DNA from: JANXXV01 sp038230275
GTDB lineage: Bacteria > Acidobacteriota > Terriglobia > Bryobacterales > Bryobacteraceae
Direction: 5' to 3'
Assembly: GCA_038230275.1 (NCBI GenBank)
Contig: JBBRNO010000010.1
Location: 1 to 64,000, forward strand
Length of the DNA stretch: 64,000 nucleotides
The notes beneath the pieces were generated by a model. The model saw nothing but the letters and a program-made list of their open reading frames with translations, was not told the origin of the DNA and made no database searches. Of the stretch, positions 35,533 to 45,379 are shown in pieces (positions within the stretch are counted from its first letter, which is position 1; the number at the start of each line of letters is the position of its first letter). The position numbers were made by a program, and so were the translations under genes.

Positions 35533-37506
35533 ATGTCAGCGTCTCTGAACCGGTTGCAGTGGTGGGTATGGACCGTTGCGCGCCACGTTTCCATCATCGT
35601 TTTGTCTTTCTGGCTGGCTTGGCTGTTGCGATTTGATTTCGCGATCCCCCATACGGAGTTGTCCGTTTTTTATCGCGGTCTGGTAATCGCAGTGATAGCC
35701 AAGATGCTCGTCAGTGTCGCTATGGGAATGCACCGGGAACGGTGGTGGGGATATCAGGGGTTCACCGACCTGATGCGAGCCTTTGAACACTGTGTGCTCG
35801 CATCGGCGGTGGCCGGTCTGGCGATCTTCGCCTTCATCGGCCTGGACTTTCCGCGATCCGTTTATTTCCTGGATCTTATCCTGTGCTTTCTCTTGAGCGG
35901 TGGGTCACGCTTTGCCGCCCGGTTGCAGCAGGAGCTGCTTACCGACTGGTCGAAGCGGCATGGACAAAAGGGACTTCTGATTTACGGTGCCGGAGTAGCA
36001 GGCATTACGCTGGCTAGAGAGATTCGCGACAATCCGGACCTGGGCTATCGGGTTATAGGATTCCTGGACGACGACTTGCGAAAGAAAGGCGCGCGGCTGA
36101 TGGGTCTTCCTGTTCTGGGGTCCGGCGACGACGCTAGCCAGATCGTTAAGAATCAGTCAAAGAAGAGCTCGCCGGTGGAAGAAATCGTAGTGGCGATGCC
36201 TGCCGCTACTGGTAAGCAGATTCGCGCCGCGGTCGCCAAAGGACAGGCTGCTGGCGTCGCATCCAGAATCGTTCCCGGACTTGGACAGTTGATGAGCGGG
36301 AAGTTGTCCGTAGGCAAGATGCGAGACATCTCGGTGACCGACCTGTTGGGTCGCGAACCGGTGGAACTGGACCTCGATCTGGTGCGGCGCGCCACCACTG
36401 GCCGTGCAATTCTTGTCACAGGAGCGGCGGGCTCCATCGGATCTGAGCTTTGCAACCAACTGGCGCAGTTCAATCCTTCTTTATTGATCGCATTCGATCA
36501 GGCGGAAAGCGAGCTTTTCCGGGTGGAGGGCGAACTGCGCGGCAAGTATCCGAATCTCAATCTTGTCGCCGAAGTGGGCGATATTCGCGACCAGTTCCAG
36601 GTGGAGCACGTGATCGACAGCTACTCCATCGATTCCATCTTCCATGCCGCCGCCTACAAGCACGTTCCGTTGATGGAACGCCAGGTGTGCGAAGCGGTAC
36701 GAAACAACGTCCTTGGTACCTGGAATTTGGCGCAAGCGGCTTGGCGCGGAAACGTCAAAAACTTCCTGCTGATCTCTACCGACAAAGCGGTAAACCCCAC
36801 CAGCATTATGGGATTGACCAAGCGGATTGCCGAGCTGATTGTCGCCGCCCAACGCTCCGCCCTGGTTGCCGGTAGCGCCACTAAGTTTGTCTCTGTCCGA
36901 TTCGGCAATGTACTGGTGAGCAATGGCAGCGTGGTGCCAACTTTCCAGAAACAGATCGCCGCCGGTGGACCGGTGACGGTCACAACCGCTGGAATGCGCC
37001 GCTACTTCATGACAGTGCAGGAAGCGGTGCAGCTGGTGCTGCAGGCTTCCACCATGGGAAAAGGGCGCGAGATTTTCGTGCTCGATATGGGTAGCCCGGT
37101 GAAAATTGTCGACCTGGCGCGGAACATGATCAAACTGGCCGGTTTTGTGCCGGGTGAAGATATTGAGATCCGGTTCACCGGGCTTCGCCCCGGCGAAAAG
37201 ACCTACGAAGAAGTGAATCTCGACAGCGAAGATATGGTTCCCACCAGCCATTCGAAGATCCGGGTGTTCCAGGGACGATCGATCACCTTTCAGCAGCTGG
37301 CACCGTGGATTTCCGAGCTTCAGCATTTGTTGAGACGAAGGGATAGTGCCGGATTGGTGGAGCATCTCACCATTCTTGTACCGGAATATCAACCGAACCC
37401 ACAAGAAGAAGCAGCCCCTGAACCGGCGGAGAAGACTGAGGCGAGTAAGCACCTTGCACCCGCCGCATCCAGATTAGTTCAGGTATTTAAAACCGCCGCC
37501 GGTTGA
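35533..37506 (+). CDS. CapD/WbpM/PglF-like membrane NDP-HexNAc 4,6-dehydratase
   Basis: 657 residues, starting directly after the aminotransferase stop. Four N-terminal membrane helices (about 15-125) are followed by a first Rossmann domain (LLIYGAGVAGITLAREI, about 149-165) and then the SDR domain with VTGAAGSIGSEL (295-306), FHAAAYKHVPLME and LLISTDKAVNPTSIMGLTKR. In this last segment a Met takes the place of the usual SDR Tyr, as in the PglF/WbpM group. It removes water from UDP-GlcNAc to give the 4-keto-6-deoxy sugar used by the neighbouring aminotransferase. The last 100 residues form a Pro/Ala/Glu-rich tail. Full family length, nothing missing. Confidence 0.92.
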   Translation: MSASLNRLQWWVWTVARHVSIIVLSFWLAWLLRFDFAIPHTELSVFYRGLVIAVIAKMLVSVAMGMHRERWWGYQGFTDLMRAFEHCVLASAVAGLAIFAFIGLDFPRSVYFLDLILCFLLSGGSRFAARLQQELLTDWSKRHGQKGLLIYGAGVAGITLAREIRDNPDLGYRVIGFLDDDLRKKGARLMGLPVLGSGDDASQIVKNQSKKSSPVEEIVVAMPAATGKQIRAAVAKGQAAGVASRIVPGLGQLMSGKLSVGKMRDISVTDLLGREPVELDLDLVRRATTGRAILVTGAAGSIGSELCNQLAQFNPSLLIAFDQAESELFRVEGELRGKYPNLNLVAEVGDIRDQFQVEHVIDSYSIDSIFHAAAYKHVPLMERQVCEAVRNNVLGTWNLAQAAWRGNVKNFLLISTDKAVNPTSIMGLTKRIAELIVAAQRSALVAGSATKFVSVRFGNVLVSNGSVVPTFQKQIAAGGPVTVTTAGMRRYFMTVQEAVQLVLQASTMGKGREIFVLDMGSPVKIVDLARNMIKLAGFVPGEDIEIRFTGLRPGEKTYEEVNLDSEDMVPTSHSKIRVFQGRSITFQQLAPWISELQHLLRRRDSAGLVEHLTILVPEYQPNPQEEAAPEPAEKTEASKHLAPAASRLVQVFKTAAG

Positions 37507-37514
37507 CATCTGTT

Positions 37515-38777
37515 ATGCAAAGTCCGGCAGTAGAAATTCTCGGAAAAGCGGAGGCGTCCGTCACGCGCGTACCTCCAATGCGCGTGTTCATGATGGACCT
37601 GCTCACGATCGTGCCGTATTACAACGGCCACCTCTGTGCCGCTTTGAAGAACATCGATGGTTTGCAGGTCGATCTCGGCTCCATCACCTATCATCTGGAC
37701 CGCGGATTTTTCCAGCGCCAGCAACTGCGGCCAGGTGCGGGTCTGGCCGCGGGACTGATCGATGTCGTCTCCCGGTTCTCCATCGGACCGGATCTGGTGA
37801 GGCGGGTATTGAAAACCTTGGAATGCCTGCTGAATATATGCATTCTTATGGTCAACTTCCGCATCCGCAAACCGGATTTGATCCACGTGCAATTTCTGCC
37901 CATGATCAAATTCGGATTTCCATTCGAGCTTTGGTTTCTGAGGGCTATGAAGCGGCGGGGCATCCGAATCGTTCACACCGTACACAATGTTCTTCCGCAG
38001 AATACGGGCGATCGGTATCGCGCGCAATACGCAGAGATTTACAGCACCGCCAGCCGGTTCATCTGCCACGATGGCTGTGCGAAGGACCGCTTAGTGGCTG
38101 AGTTCGGAGTGGACCCGAAACGGATCTCGGTGATCGCTCACGGGCCCTTGCTCGAAAACGAATCTACCCAGACGCGGGAGCAGGCTCGCAGCAAAGTGGG
38201 CGTTTCTCCGGATCAGGTGCTGGTGTTGTGGCAGGGAATCCTGCGTCCGTACAAAGGCGTACCGTTCCTGCTGGACGCCTGGAAACACGTGCAGGCCTCC
38301 AGTGGCCGTGCTTGTTTGGCTATTGTGGGAAGTGGCGACGAAGAGCAGATCAAGAACATTCAGGAACAAGTAGCATCACTAGGAATTTCCTCGTCCGTTC
38401 GGCTCGAATTGCGATTCGTATCGGTGGACGAATTAGCGGATTTCTATCTGGCGGCCGACATTCTGGTTTACCCCTACAGCGAGATCACCACTAGCGGCGC
38501 ACTGATGACGGGCATTGGATACGGGAAAGCAATCGTGGCCTCCCGGCTTCCCGCCTTCGATCACCTGCTCCGCGATGGAGACAACGCGCTACTGATTCCC
38601 TACGGAGACGTGGAGGATCTGTCGCGAACTCTGCTGCGTCTGATTAGTGAGCCCTTTTTGCGCCAGCGTCTGGGCGAAAGCGCGCGAGAGAGCCATCGCA
38701 GCGGACCGCAGTGGACGGATATTGCTGCCAGCACGGCCCGTTGTTATGAATCGGCGTTAAGCGGAGAGTCGCTGTGA
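37515..38777 (+). CDS. GT4-family glycosyltransferase
   Basis: About 420 residues. The best start is ATG 37515; a TTG at 37503 overlaps the dehydratase stop. The GT-B fold is visible with FGFPFELWFLRAMKRRGIRI and VHTVHNVLPQNTGDRYRA in the first half, VLVLWQGILRPYKGVPFLLD at the donor-domain entry and YPYSEITTSGALMTGIGYGK as the E-x7-E region. It adds one sugar to the lipid-linked unit in the cytoplasm. Its end overlaps the flippase start by four bases (GTGA), so synthesis and transport genes are coupled here. Confidence 0.87.
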   Translation: MQSPAVEILGKAEASVTRVPPMRVFMMDLLTIVPYYNGHLCAALKNIDGLQVDLGSITYHLDRGFFQRQQLRPGAGLAAGLIDVVSRFSIGPDLVRRVLKTLECLLNICILMVNFRIRKPDLIHVQFLPMIKFGFPFELWFLRAMKRRGIRIVHTVHNVLPQNTGDRYRAQYAEIYSTASRFICHDGCAKDRLVAEFGVDPKRISVIAHGPLLENESTQTREQARSKVGVSPDQVLVLWQGILRPYKGVPFLLDAWKHVQASSGRACLAIVGSGDEEQIKNIQEQVASLGISSSVRLELRFVSVDELADFYLAADILVYPYSEITTSGALMTGIGYGKAIVASRLPAFDHLLRDGDNALLIPYGDVEDLSRTLLRLISEPFLRQRLGESARESHRSGPQWTDIAASTARCYESALSGESL

Positions 38778-40384
38778 ATTCAGGTTTGAGCGCCGGTTTG
38801 GATACGAACGCCGAGGACGAAACGGCGAGCGAAACCAGTTCCGGCACTCCTGTTGCCGCGGAAACGGCGCGCCTGGTCACCGGCGAGCTGAAAACCCTAT
38901 TTCAACAGTCTTCTCATTACCTTGTAGGCCTGATCGGTGGTCTGGCGCTTGGGTTCGTCTCGTTCCCTATATTTACCCGTGCGTTCTCGGTCGCCGATTA
39001 TGGGCTGATCGATTTCGCTCAAAAGATTTTACTACTACTCACGGCCACATCGAAGTGCGGTATGCAAAATTCGGCGCTACGGTTCTTTGACGGGGACGCA
39101 TTCGCGAAGGATTCTGGCGCCGCACAACGCTACTACTCTTCCATGTTGTTTAGCGTGACCGCTACCGGAGCGATTGTCACCTTTCTGTTCGTGGCCGTTC
39201 TGCACCTGGTTCCCGAATCGATGGTGAGTGGTCCGATGGTTGCAGTACTCGTCTTCACTTCAGCCCTGATCGTTCTACGCTCCATGCAGTCGATGTTATG
39301 GTCTTTTCTGCGCATCGAGGAGCGAACCAAGCTTTATAATGTGCTGTCCTTCGTAATTCGCGGCGGCACAATCGCCGCGGTCTGCTTGTTGATTCCACTT
39401 ACCGGGCCTACGGTTAAGACCTATTTCACGGGCACAATGGGGGTGGAATTCGCCGTTGTGCTGGCTGTCACTGTGCCGCTGTTCCGGCGCGGACTGCTTC
39501 ACCTGAAAGGTCTGGATTTCGATCTTTGCCGTGCCGGTTTCGTGTTTGGTGTTCCGCTTGTAATTCAGGAACTGGCAGGCATCGTTCTGGACACAGGCGA
39601 CCGCGGGTTGGTGCAGTACTATCTCGGAGGCGAGGCGTTAGGTCTCTATTCGGTCGCCTACGGTTTGTCCACCTACGTCAATAGCCTATTGATTGCTCCG
39701 CTGAGCTTGGCCATCCTCCCTATTTACCTGCGGATCTGGAACACAAGAGGGAGAGAGGCCACGATCGTATTTTTAAGCTTGGGTCTCGACCTATTCCTAA
39801 TGGCGGCAGTGGGGCTTTTTGTAATCGCGTCGGTCACGGCACAGGATGCCGTCATTGTCCTTGCTTCTCCTAAGTACCGCGGCGCGGAAACGCTGATTCC
39901 CACGCTGGTAGCCGGGCTTCTGATTTATACCACCTACATTTTTCTGAATGCAGGTTTGGTGATTGAAAAAAGGACGAAGGTGTTTGGCGGTGTTCTGTTG
40001 TGTGCCGCCGTTTTGAACATCGCCTTAAACTGCCTGCTGCTGCCGCGAATCGGTTTGCAGGCGGCGGCGTTGGCCACGCTACTAAGCTACGGGCTTTGCA
40101 CCGTGCTGTTGTCGATTTATTCGTTCAAAGTGCTGCCGCTGAATGTTGAGTGGCTCGCGCTGGCTCGGTATCTTTGCGCGGGTGGCATCACATGGGCACT
40201 GGTTGTGCATGTACATTTCCATCTGCTCTGGGTCAATCTTTTGGCGAAGCCGTCTACTGCAGTACTGGTATATGCCGCGCTGTTGTATGTTCTAGACCGC
40301 CGGGTTCGCGAGTTCGCCAAGCAACTCCCAACGCGACTGGGAATTCAACCCTCCGCGGCATCAGGAATTAAAGGAATTAAGTGA
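38774..40384 (+). CDS. Wzx-like oligosaccharide flippase
   Basis: 536 residues with twelve to fourteen hydrophobic segments, starting at a GTG inside the stop of the preceding gene. The first 40 residues are polar. HYLVGLIGGLALGFVSFPIF TRAF is the conserved first helix of Wzx/RfbX-type flippases, and EALGLYSVAYGLSTYVNSLL and ETLIPTLVAGLLIYTTYIFL fit later ones. It moves the undecaprenyl-linked repeat across the inner membrane. Together with the polymerase at 56176 and the co-polymerase at 24680, it defines a Wzx/Wzy-dependent route. A secreted beta-helix protein begins in its stop codon. Confidence 0.9.
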   Translation: MNSGLSAGLDTNAEDETASETSSGTPVAAETARLVTGELKTLFQQSSHYLVGLIGGLALGFVSFPIFTRAFSVADYGLIDFAQKILLLLTATSKCGMQNSALRFFDGDAFAKDSGAAQRYYSSMLFSVTATGAIVTFLFVAVLHLVPESMVSGPMVAVLVFTSALIVLRSMQSMLWSFLRIEERTKLYNVLSFVIRGGTIAAVCLLIPLTGPTVKTYFTGTMGVEFAVVLAVTVPLFRRGLLHLKGLDFDLCRAGFVFGVPLVIQELAGIVLDTGDRGLVQYYLGGEALGLYSVAYGLSTYVNSLLIAPLSLAILPIYLRIWNTRGREATIVFLSLGLDLFLMAAVGLFVIASVTAQDAVIVLASPKYRGAETLIPTLVAGLLIYTTYIFLNAGLVIEKRTKVFGGVLLCAAVLNIALNCLLLPRIGLQAAALATLLSYGLCTVLLSIYSFKVLPLNVEWLALARYLCAGGITWALVVHVHFHLLWVNLLAKPSTAVLVYAALLYVLDRRVREFAKQLPTRLGIQPSAASGIKGIK

Positions 40385-43062
40385 ACTTGATGGTCACCAA
40401 AACAGGCGCTTTCTTCATCCTTTCTTTCGCGTTATCGGCGGCCGGCGCGCAAGCCGCCGAGCCTCACATTTTCTTTCCGGATCTGGAGAGCGGCCCCAAC
40501 TCGGGCGGCGAGAAAAATGCGGGCGCCTATGTCACCATATACGGCAAAAGGTTCGGATCTTCGCAGGGAAGTTCAAAAGTAACCATAGGAAGCGGCAGTG
40601 CATCCGCCTACCCGGTGTGGACCGATACCAAGATCACATTCCAATTGGGAACCGCCGCAACGACCGGAAGCATCAACGTGACCACCTCCGCCGGAAAGTC
40701 GAATTCGGTCCCCTTTACCGTGCGGAAGGGCAGTGTCCGCTACGTTGCTACCAATGGAAACGACGGCAGCGACGGCAGTTTCGGCAAGCCATGGAAGACC
40801 CTGCCACACGCCGTCCAGACGATTAAGGCGGGCGACATCATTTACGCTATGAACGGCGTCCGTCAAACCGTGGACGACGGGAATGGTTGGAACGCCGCCA
40901 TCCTTTTGCGGAATGAGTGGTGTAGCGGTTCAGAAGCGCGAGCTCTGGTGGCCTATCCTGGCGCCAGTGTATTAATCGGCTCTAGCACCGGTTCCCCTAA
41001 TTTCGGCGTACGGACAACGGATGGCTCCGGCGGCCCTTGCCAGGGCAACTGGGTATTCTCCGGTTTATCGTTCAATTCCCTTTTGGGAATGCTACTTGCC
41101 GGAGGTAGCCATTGGCGCATTGTCGGCAACGAATTTACGTGTCCCAACGGCGATGGTGGTGCGGCCTGCTTTCAAAGCAGCGAGGTGAACTACCTGCAGT
41201 TTTATGGAAACAACGTCCATGACACCGGCAAAATCGGCGCTTCTGCGCTCTATCACGGAGTCTATTTCTCCTCCGACACCAACCACATCGATATGGGCTG
41301 GAATACGATTGCCAATGTTCGCGGCTGCCGGGGACTGCAGGTCCATTCCTCACCGCTGGGACCCGGGGGCGCCGCCGATCCCACCGGTCGCAATCAGTTC
41401 GACCTTAGCATCCACGACAACGTAATCCACGACACCCAGTGCGACGGCATGATTCTGGCCACCATCGACCCTTCCAAAGGCAAAGTGGAAGTCTACAATA
41501 ACGTCATCTATGACGCCGGCAAGGGCCCCAATAACCCCGAGCAAACCGGTGCCTGGTCCTGCATTAACATTCCCGGAACAACAAACAACGGAACGGACGG
41601 CAGCGGCACGGTTGAGGTTTACCACAATACGATGTACAACTGCGGCACGTTCCGCACCCCGCCGTACAGCAATGCGAACGCCGGCATTATCAATGGTGGG
41701 GGCAAAGGCAATCTGAAGGTTCGGCTGCGGAACAACGTATTCTATCAAGCCGCTAATATTCCTCCGCTGGTTGCCTACAACGGAAGCCAGGTCTGCACCG
41801 GTTCGTCCGCATGCCAGGGATTTTTGGGTTCGAATAATCTGTTCTTTAACGCACCGCTGCCTGCAAGTCCGAATATCACAAAATCTATCGTTAAGGATCC
41901 CGCATTCGTCGATCTTGCCGCGAAGGACTTTCATCTGACAGCGGGAAGCGGAGCGAGGGGAGCAGGCTTAGACACAGGAGCAACAACCGATTTCGAGGGT
42001 CTCGCCAGGGGAGGATCGGCGGGTTACGATCTGGGAGCCTTCCAGTTTGCGGCACCGGCGATCGCCTCGATCCATTGCGCCGCGCCTGCCATCGTGACGC
42101 CGGGCAGCATCAACTGCGATCTGACCCTAAGCGCCGCTGTCTCTTCTGGAAGCGGCGGGGTGCAACTTTCCTTAGCGGGCGATACATCGTCTCTCACCGT
42201 CCCTGCAAATCTGCTGATAGCGGACGGATCGGCCAGGGGCAGTTTTCAACTAACATCCGCCGCCGTCACCGCGCGCACAGCCGCTAGCGTGACTGTAACG
42301 ATGGACGGCCAGAACATCACACTTCCCATCTGGTTGCTACCTGCCGGCTCGCCGGTATTGACCTCGGTTAGCAATGCCGCGAGCCTGGGTGCAACAGCCG
42401 TAAGTCCGGGGAGTATGATCACTGCGTTCGGCTCCAATCTGGGGCCATCCTCGCCCTCGACGGCCAAGCTGAATGGCCAAGGCCGGGTGGATACAGAGCT
42501 GAACGGAACTATTGTTCTTTTTGACGGTCAGGCGGTTCCCCTGCTCTATGTTGCCGCCGGCCAAGTGAACGCTTCAGCACCCTACGGACTAGGCGATGCT
42601 GGAAGCATCAGCGTCGAGATCAGCGTCCGCGGGCGGCTTTCGAATCCGATTGTGCTGCCGGTGCAAGCAACTTCGCCCGGACTCTTCACCGCCAACTCAT
42701 CGGGAAAGGGACAAGTGTTGGCGTATAACGAAGACGGCACAAGAAACGGCCGCCAGAATCCGGCGCGCCGTGGATCGGTTATCGTGTTCTACGCAGTTGG
42801 GTTGGGCGAAACGGCCCCGGGCGGCGTCGATGGCAAAATCGCATCCGGACAGCCGTCAATACCCGTGACCGAGATATTTGTTCAGATCGGTGGACTGGAC
42901 GCAGAGATATTGTACGCCGGCTCCACTTTCGGATCCATTGCCGGCGTATTTCAATTGAATGTCCGTGTTCCGCTTACCGGCGAAACGGGCGAAGCTACTC
43001 CAATTTCCATTTCAGCGGCGGGGGCCGAAAGCCAGCCGGAAGCTACAATCACCACGGAGTGA
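40381..43062 (+). CDS. Secreted right-handed beta-helix protein with IPT and Solibacter C-terminal domains
   Basis: 893 residues, GTG 40381 overlapping the flippase stop by four bases. A signal peptide (FFILSFALSAAGAQAAE) is followed by an IPT/TIG domain (YVTIYGKRFGSSQGSSKVTI). Next is a parallel beta-helix of about 430 residues starting at VRYVATNGNDGSDGSFGKPW, rich in N-x-I/V-x-D/N rungs such as NVHDTGKIGASALYHGVYFS and VEVYNNVIYDAGKG. An Ig-like linker and the 220-residue TIGR03437-type domain complete it. The fold is that of pectate lyases and alginate epimerases, and coupling to the flippase suggests it acts on the exported polymer as a lyase, epimerase or binder. No catalytic triad could be named. 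A relative lies at the right end of the window. Confidence 0.85.
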   Translation: MNLMVTKTGAFFILSFALSAAGAQAAEPHIFFPDLESGPNSGGEKNAGAYVTIYGKRFGSSQGSSKVTIGSGSASAYPVWTDTKITFQLGTAATTGSINVTTSAGKSNSVPFTVRKGSVRYVATNGNDGSDGSFGKPWKTLPHAVQTIKAGDIIYAMNGVRQTVDDGNGWNAAILLRNEWCSGSEARALVAYPGASVLIGSSTGSPNFGVRTTDGSGGPCQGNWVFSGLSFNSLLGMLLAGGSHWRIVGNEFTCPNGDGGAACFQSSEVNYLQFYGNNVHDTGKIGASALYHGVYFSSDTNHIDMGWNTIANVRGCRGLQVHSSPLGPGGAADPTGRNQFDLSIHDNVIHDTQCDGMILATIDPSKGKVEVYNNVIYDAGKGPNNPEQTGAWSCINIPGTTNNGTDGSGTVEVYHNTMYNCGTFRTPPYSNANAGIINGGGKGNLKVRLRNNVFYQAANIPPLVAYNGSQVCTGSSACQGFLGSNNLFFNAPLPASPNITKSIVKDPAFVDLAAKDFHLTAGSGARGAGLDTGATTDFEGLARGGSAGYDLGAFQFAAPAIASIHCAAPAIVTPGSINCDLTLSAAVSSGSGGVQLSLAGDTSSLTVPANLLIADGSARGSFQLTSAAVTARTAASVTVTMDGQNITLPIWLLPAGSPVLTSVSNAASLGATAVSPGSMITAFGSNLGPSSPSTAKLNGQGRVDTELNGTIVLFDGQAVPLLYVAAGQVNASAPYGLGDAGSISVEISVRGRLSNPIVLPVQATSPGLFTANSSGKGQVLAYNEDGTRNGRQNPARRGSVIVFYAVGLGETAPGGVDGKIASGQPSIPVTEIFVQIGGLDAEILYAGSTFGSIAGVFQLNVRVPLTGETGEATPISISAAGAESQPEATITTE

Positions 43063-43126
43063 CACATGAGCTGTTTGCCCCAAAGCGTTTCAACAGATCA
43101 CAATTTCAATTCCAGGACGGAATACC

Positions 43127-44479
43127 ATGTACACGGTTGAAGCTCCCCAAGCGGCCATGCCGCACTTAGTGACCAAACTGCCGGGCCCGCGGGCAAGGGC
43201 GATCATCGAGCGGGACAAACGGATTATCTCATCGTCCTATACTCGCGGCTATCCGTTGGTAGTTCACTCCGCCGAAGGTGCCATTGTGGAGGATGTCGAC
43301 GGCAATCGTTTTCTCGATTTCAACGCCGGCATTGGTGTAGTGGCGACTGGTCATTGTCACCCTCGGGTGGTCAACGCCATTAGGGACCAGTCGGCCCGGT
43401 TGATCCACATGTCCGGCACAGACTTCTACTACGAAAATATGGTGGAGTTGGCTGAGAAATTGGGATCGATCGCCCCCGGTACCAGCGCCAAAAGAGTCTA
43501 CTTCGGTAACTCCGGCACCGAGGCAGTGGAGGCCGCGCTCAAACTGGCCCGCTACGCCACGGGCCGTGAGAAATTCATATCGTTTTTTGGCGGATTTCAT
43601 GGTCGAACCATGGGCTCTCTATCCCTGACGGCCAGTAAGTATGTGCAGAAGCAGGGGTTCGGAACGCTGCTCGCCGGCGTTTATCATGCGCCTTACCCGA
43701 ATCCGTATCGCTCCGGCAAGTCTGGCGCCGAATGCGCCGCCGAGGCGCTGAATTATTTGGAAGACACCCTTCTCCGGACCGTTTTACCCCCAACTGAAGT
43801 AGCGGGAATCATCGTCGAGCCGATCCAGGGCGAAGGCGGCTACATTGTTCCACCGGCCGAGTTCTTGCGGGGACTGCGCGATTTAGCCGACAAACACGGT
43901 ATTTTGCTGATATTCGACGAAGTGCAGAGTGGAATGGGCAGGACAGGGAAATGGTGGGCTTGCGAACACTTCGAAGTAGTCCCCGATATTCTGACCGTGG
44001 CCAAAGGCATTGCCAGCGGAATGCCCCTGAGTGCCATGATCTCCACCGAGGACATCATGCGGTGGAAGCCCGGCGCGCACGCGTCGACGTTCGGCGGAAA
44101 TCCAGTGTCGGTAGAAGCCGCACTCGCCACCATTGAGGTTCTGGAAGGCGGAATGATGGACAACGCGGGCCAAATGGGAGACTTTCTTCTGGAGGGCATG
44201 AGCGACTGGACCGAACGGTTCCAACATGTTGGCGACGTTCGCGGCATTGGCCTGATGATCGGAATCGAAATCGTCCGCGATCAGCGGACCCGGGAACGGG
44301 CGCCGGAACTTCGAAATCGAATCGAGGAACTTGCTTTTGAACGCGGACTCCTGGTGCTGGGCGCGGGACCAAGTACGATCCGCCTAAGCCCTCCCCTTTG
44401 TATTAACCCCGAGCAGGCAAACTTCGCCCTCAGAACGCTGGAAGAGTGTCTTGGCTTGATAGAAAAGAACGATAAGTAA
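43127..44479 (+). CDS. Class III aminotransferase (GABA/ornithine type)
   Basis: 450 residues, ATG 43127. Characteristic stretches: FLDFNAGIGVVATGHCHPRV, FGNSGTEAVEAALKLAR for phosphate binding, FFGGFHGRTMGSLSLTASK, the DEVQSGMGRTGKWWA aspartate that holds the PLP nitrogen, and the Schiff-base lysine in VAKGIASGMPL (Lys293). The family transfers terminal amino groups, for example from 4-aminobutyrate or acetylornithine, to 2-oxoglutarate. The exact substrate is uncertain, as these subfamilies are hard to split. Its presence in the middle of an EPS locus is odd; it could provide an amine or semialdehyde, or simply be a passenger at a rearrangement point. Confidence 0.88.
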   Translation: MYTVEAPQAAMPHLVTKLPGPRARAIIERDKRIISSSYTRGYPLVVHSAEGAIVEDVDGNRFLDFNAGIGVVATGHCHPRVVNAIRDQSARLIHMSGTDFYYENMVELAEKLGSIAPGTSAKRVYFGNSGTEAVEAALKLARYATGREKFISFFGGFHGRTMGSLSLTASKYVQKQGFGTLLAGVYHAPYPNPYRSGKSGAECAAEALNYLEDTLLRTVLPPTEVAGIIVEPIQGEGGYIVPPAEFLRGLRDLADKHGILLIFDEVQSGMGRTGKWWACEHFEVVPDILTVAKGIASGMPLSAMISTEDIMRWKPGAHASTFGGNPVSVEAALATIEVLEGGMMDNAGQMGDFLLEGMSDWTERFQHVGDVRGIGLMIGIEIVRDQRTRERAPELRNRIEELAFERGLLVLGAGPSTIRLSPPLCINPEQANFALRTLEECLGLIEKNDK

Positions 44480-45379
44480 CTGGGCCGGCAGCCGCCGCTG
44501 TACCCACTTTCGAGTTCGCCTTCCGGCGGCCTCCGAGATCTGCTTGTCCGGGATGACCACCTTTCAGGTTCGGATAAAATGCACTGTTGCATGGTTTGAA
44601 GCAGCGCAGTCCCTCGGAATTGGTGGCGTGCGTACTGCGTACTGGCCCTTTAGAAACTGGCGCTTGCGATGGCAGTTTCACTTCGTCGCAGGGACTGCGC
44701 CCCAAGTTTAACGCCTGCTGCAGTGCATCCCGAGACAAACAAACCCACACCCACGTTGAGCATAGCTTGCGCTGTTTTGGGACCGGTATCCAAGAAAAAG
44801 ATCATTTTGGGGAATATTTCCGATTTCAGAGGCTACCCAATCGTGCTCCCGTTCTAGCCTGGCTAGGTGGGCCAGGCTATCTCTCTCGATGTACAGCGCG
44901 GACGGTCTTGCCTTCCAGTGCCAAGGTCTAGTTCTATGGATCACGCCTAATCCTGACATGCACTTACCGGAGAATTCGAGATCCATCGAGGAGATTTCCG
45001 GCGTTCATCTGCAGTGCTGTACGTAAGGCCTCACAAAACAGGGGTCATCGGCGTTGCATTTGCGAAGTTTATGGAGGAAAAAGCGGCGAGTGGACGCTAT
45101 GGCGCTCGTATTGCAAGTAACTTCGTGACTGGCATGCGTAATTGCTTACACTCAGCATTGATGGGTAGGAGATTTGTTTCAAATGCAAGGCTTGGCGCAG
45201 AGGCGAGATCTCCTAGCGGAATTGTCCCGTCAGCAGCGTGGATCATTTATCCTCGCCGTCAGCGTTCCATTCTGGCATCTGGTGGGCGGATTGGCACGAT
45301 CTTCGTGGCCAGCCGGGGGACTTGAGGTTTAATAGCCTTGGAAATACCTAACGACATGAAAATGTGCGTCCGCGAAGTG
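44480..45379 (+). other. 900-bp stretch without a supportable gene
   Basis: Only short frames without ribosome-binding sites or recognisable domains exist on either strand, including a 103-codon one at 45014-45325. A CTGGCATGCGTAATTGC sequence at 45129 resembles a sigma-54 promoter but has the wrong spacing. The stretch separates the aminotransferase from a broken glycosyltransferase, so it probably consists of decayed coding sequence left by the rearrangement that also damaged that gene. Confidence 0.6.

Noticed and set aside
36481..37452. Long open frame (about 320 codons) opposite the dehydratase gene
   Set aside because: The forward strand encodes complete, conserved SDR motifs here; the reverse frame is Arg/His-rich without any recognisable domain.
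45129..45145. CTGGCATGCGTAATTGC resembling a sigma-54 promoter
   Set aside because: The distance between GG and GC is one base too long; this spacing is strictly conserved in real sites, and no gene follows.
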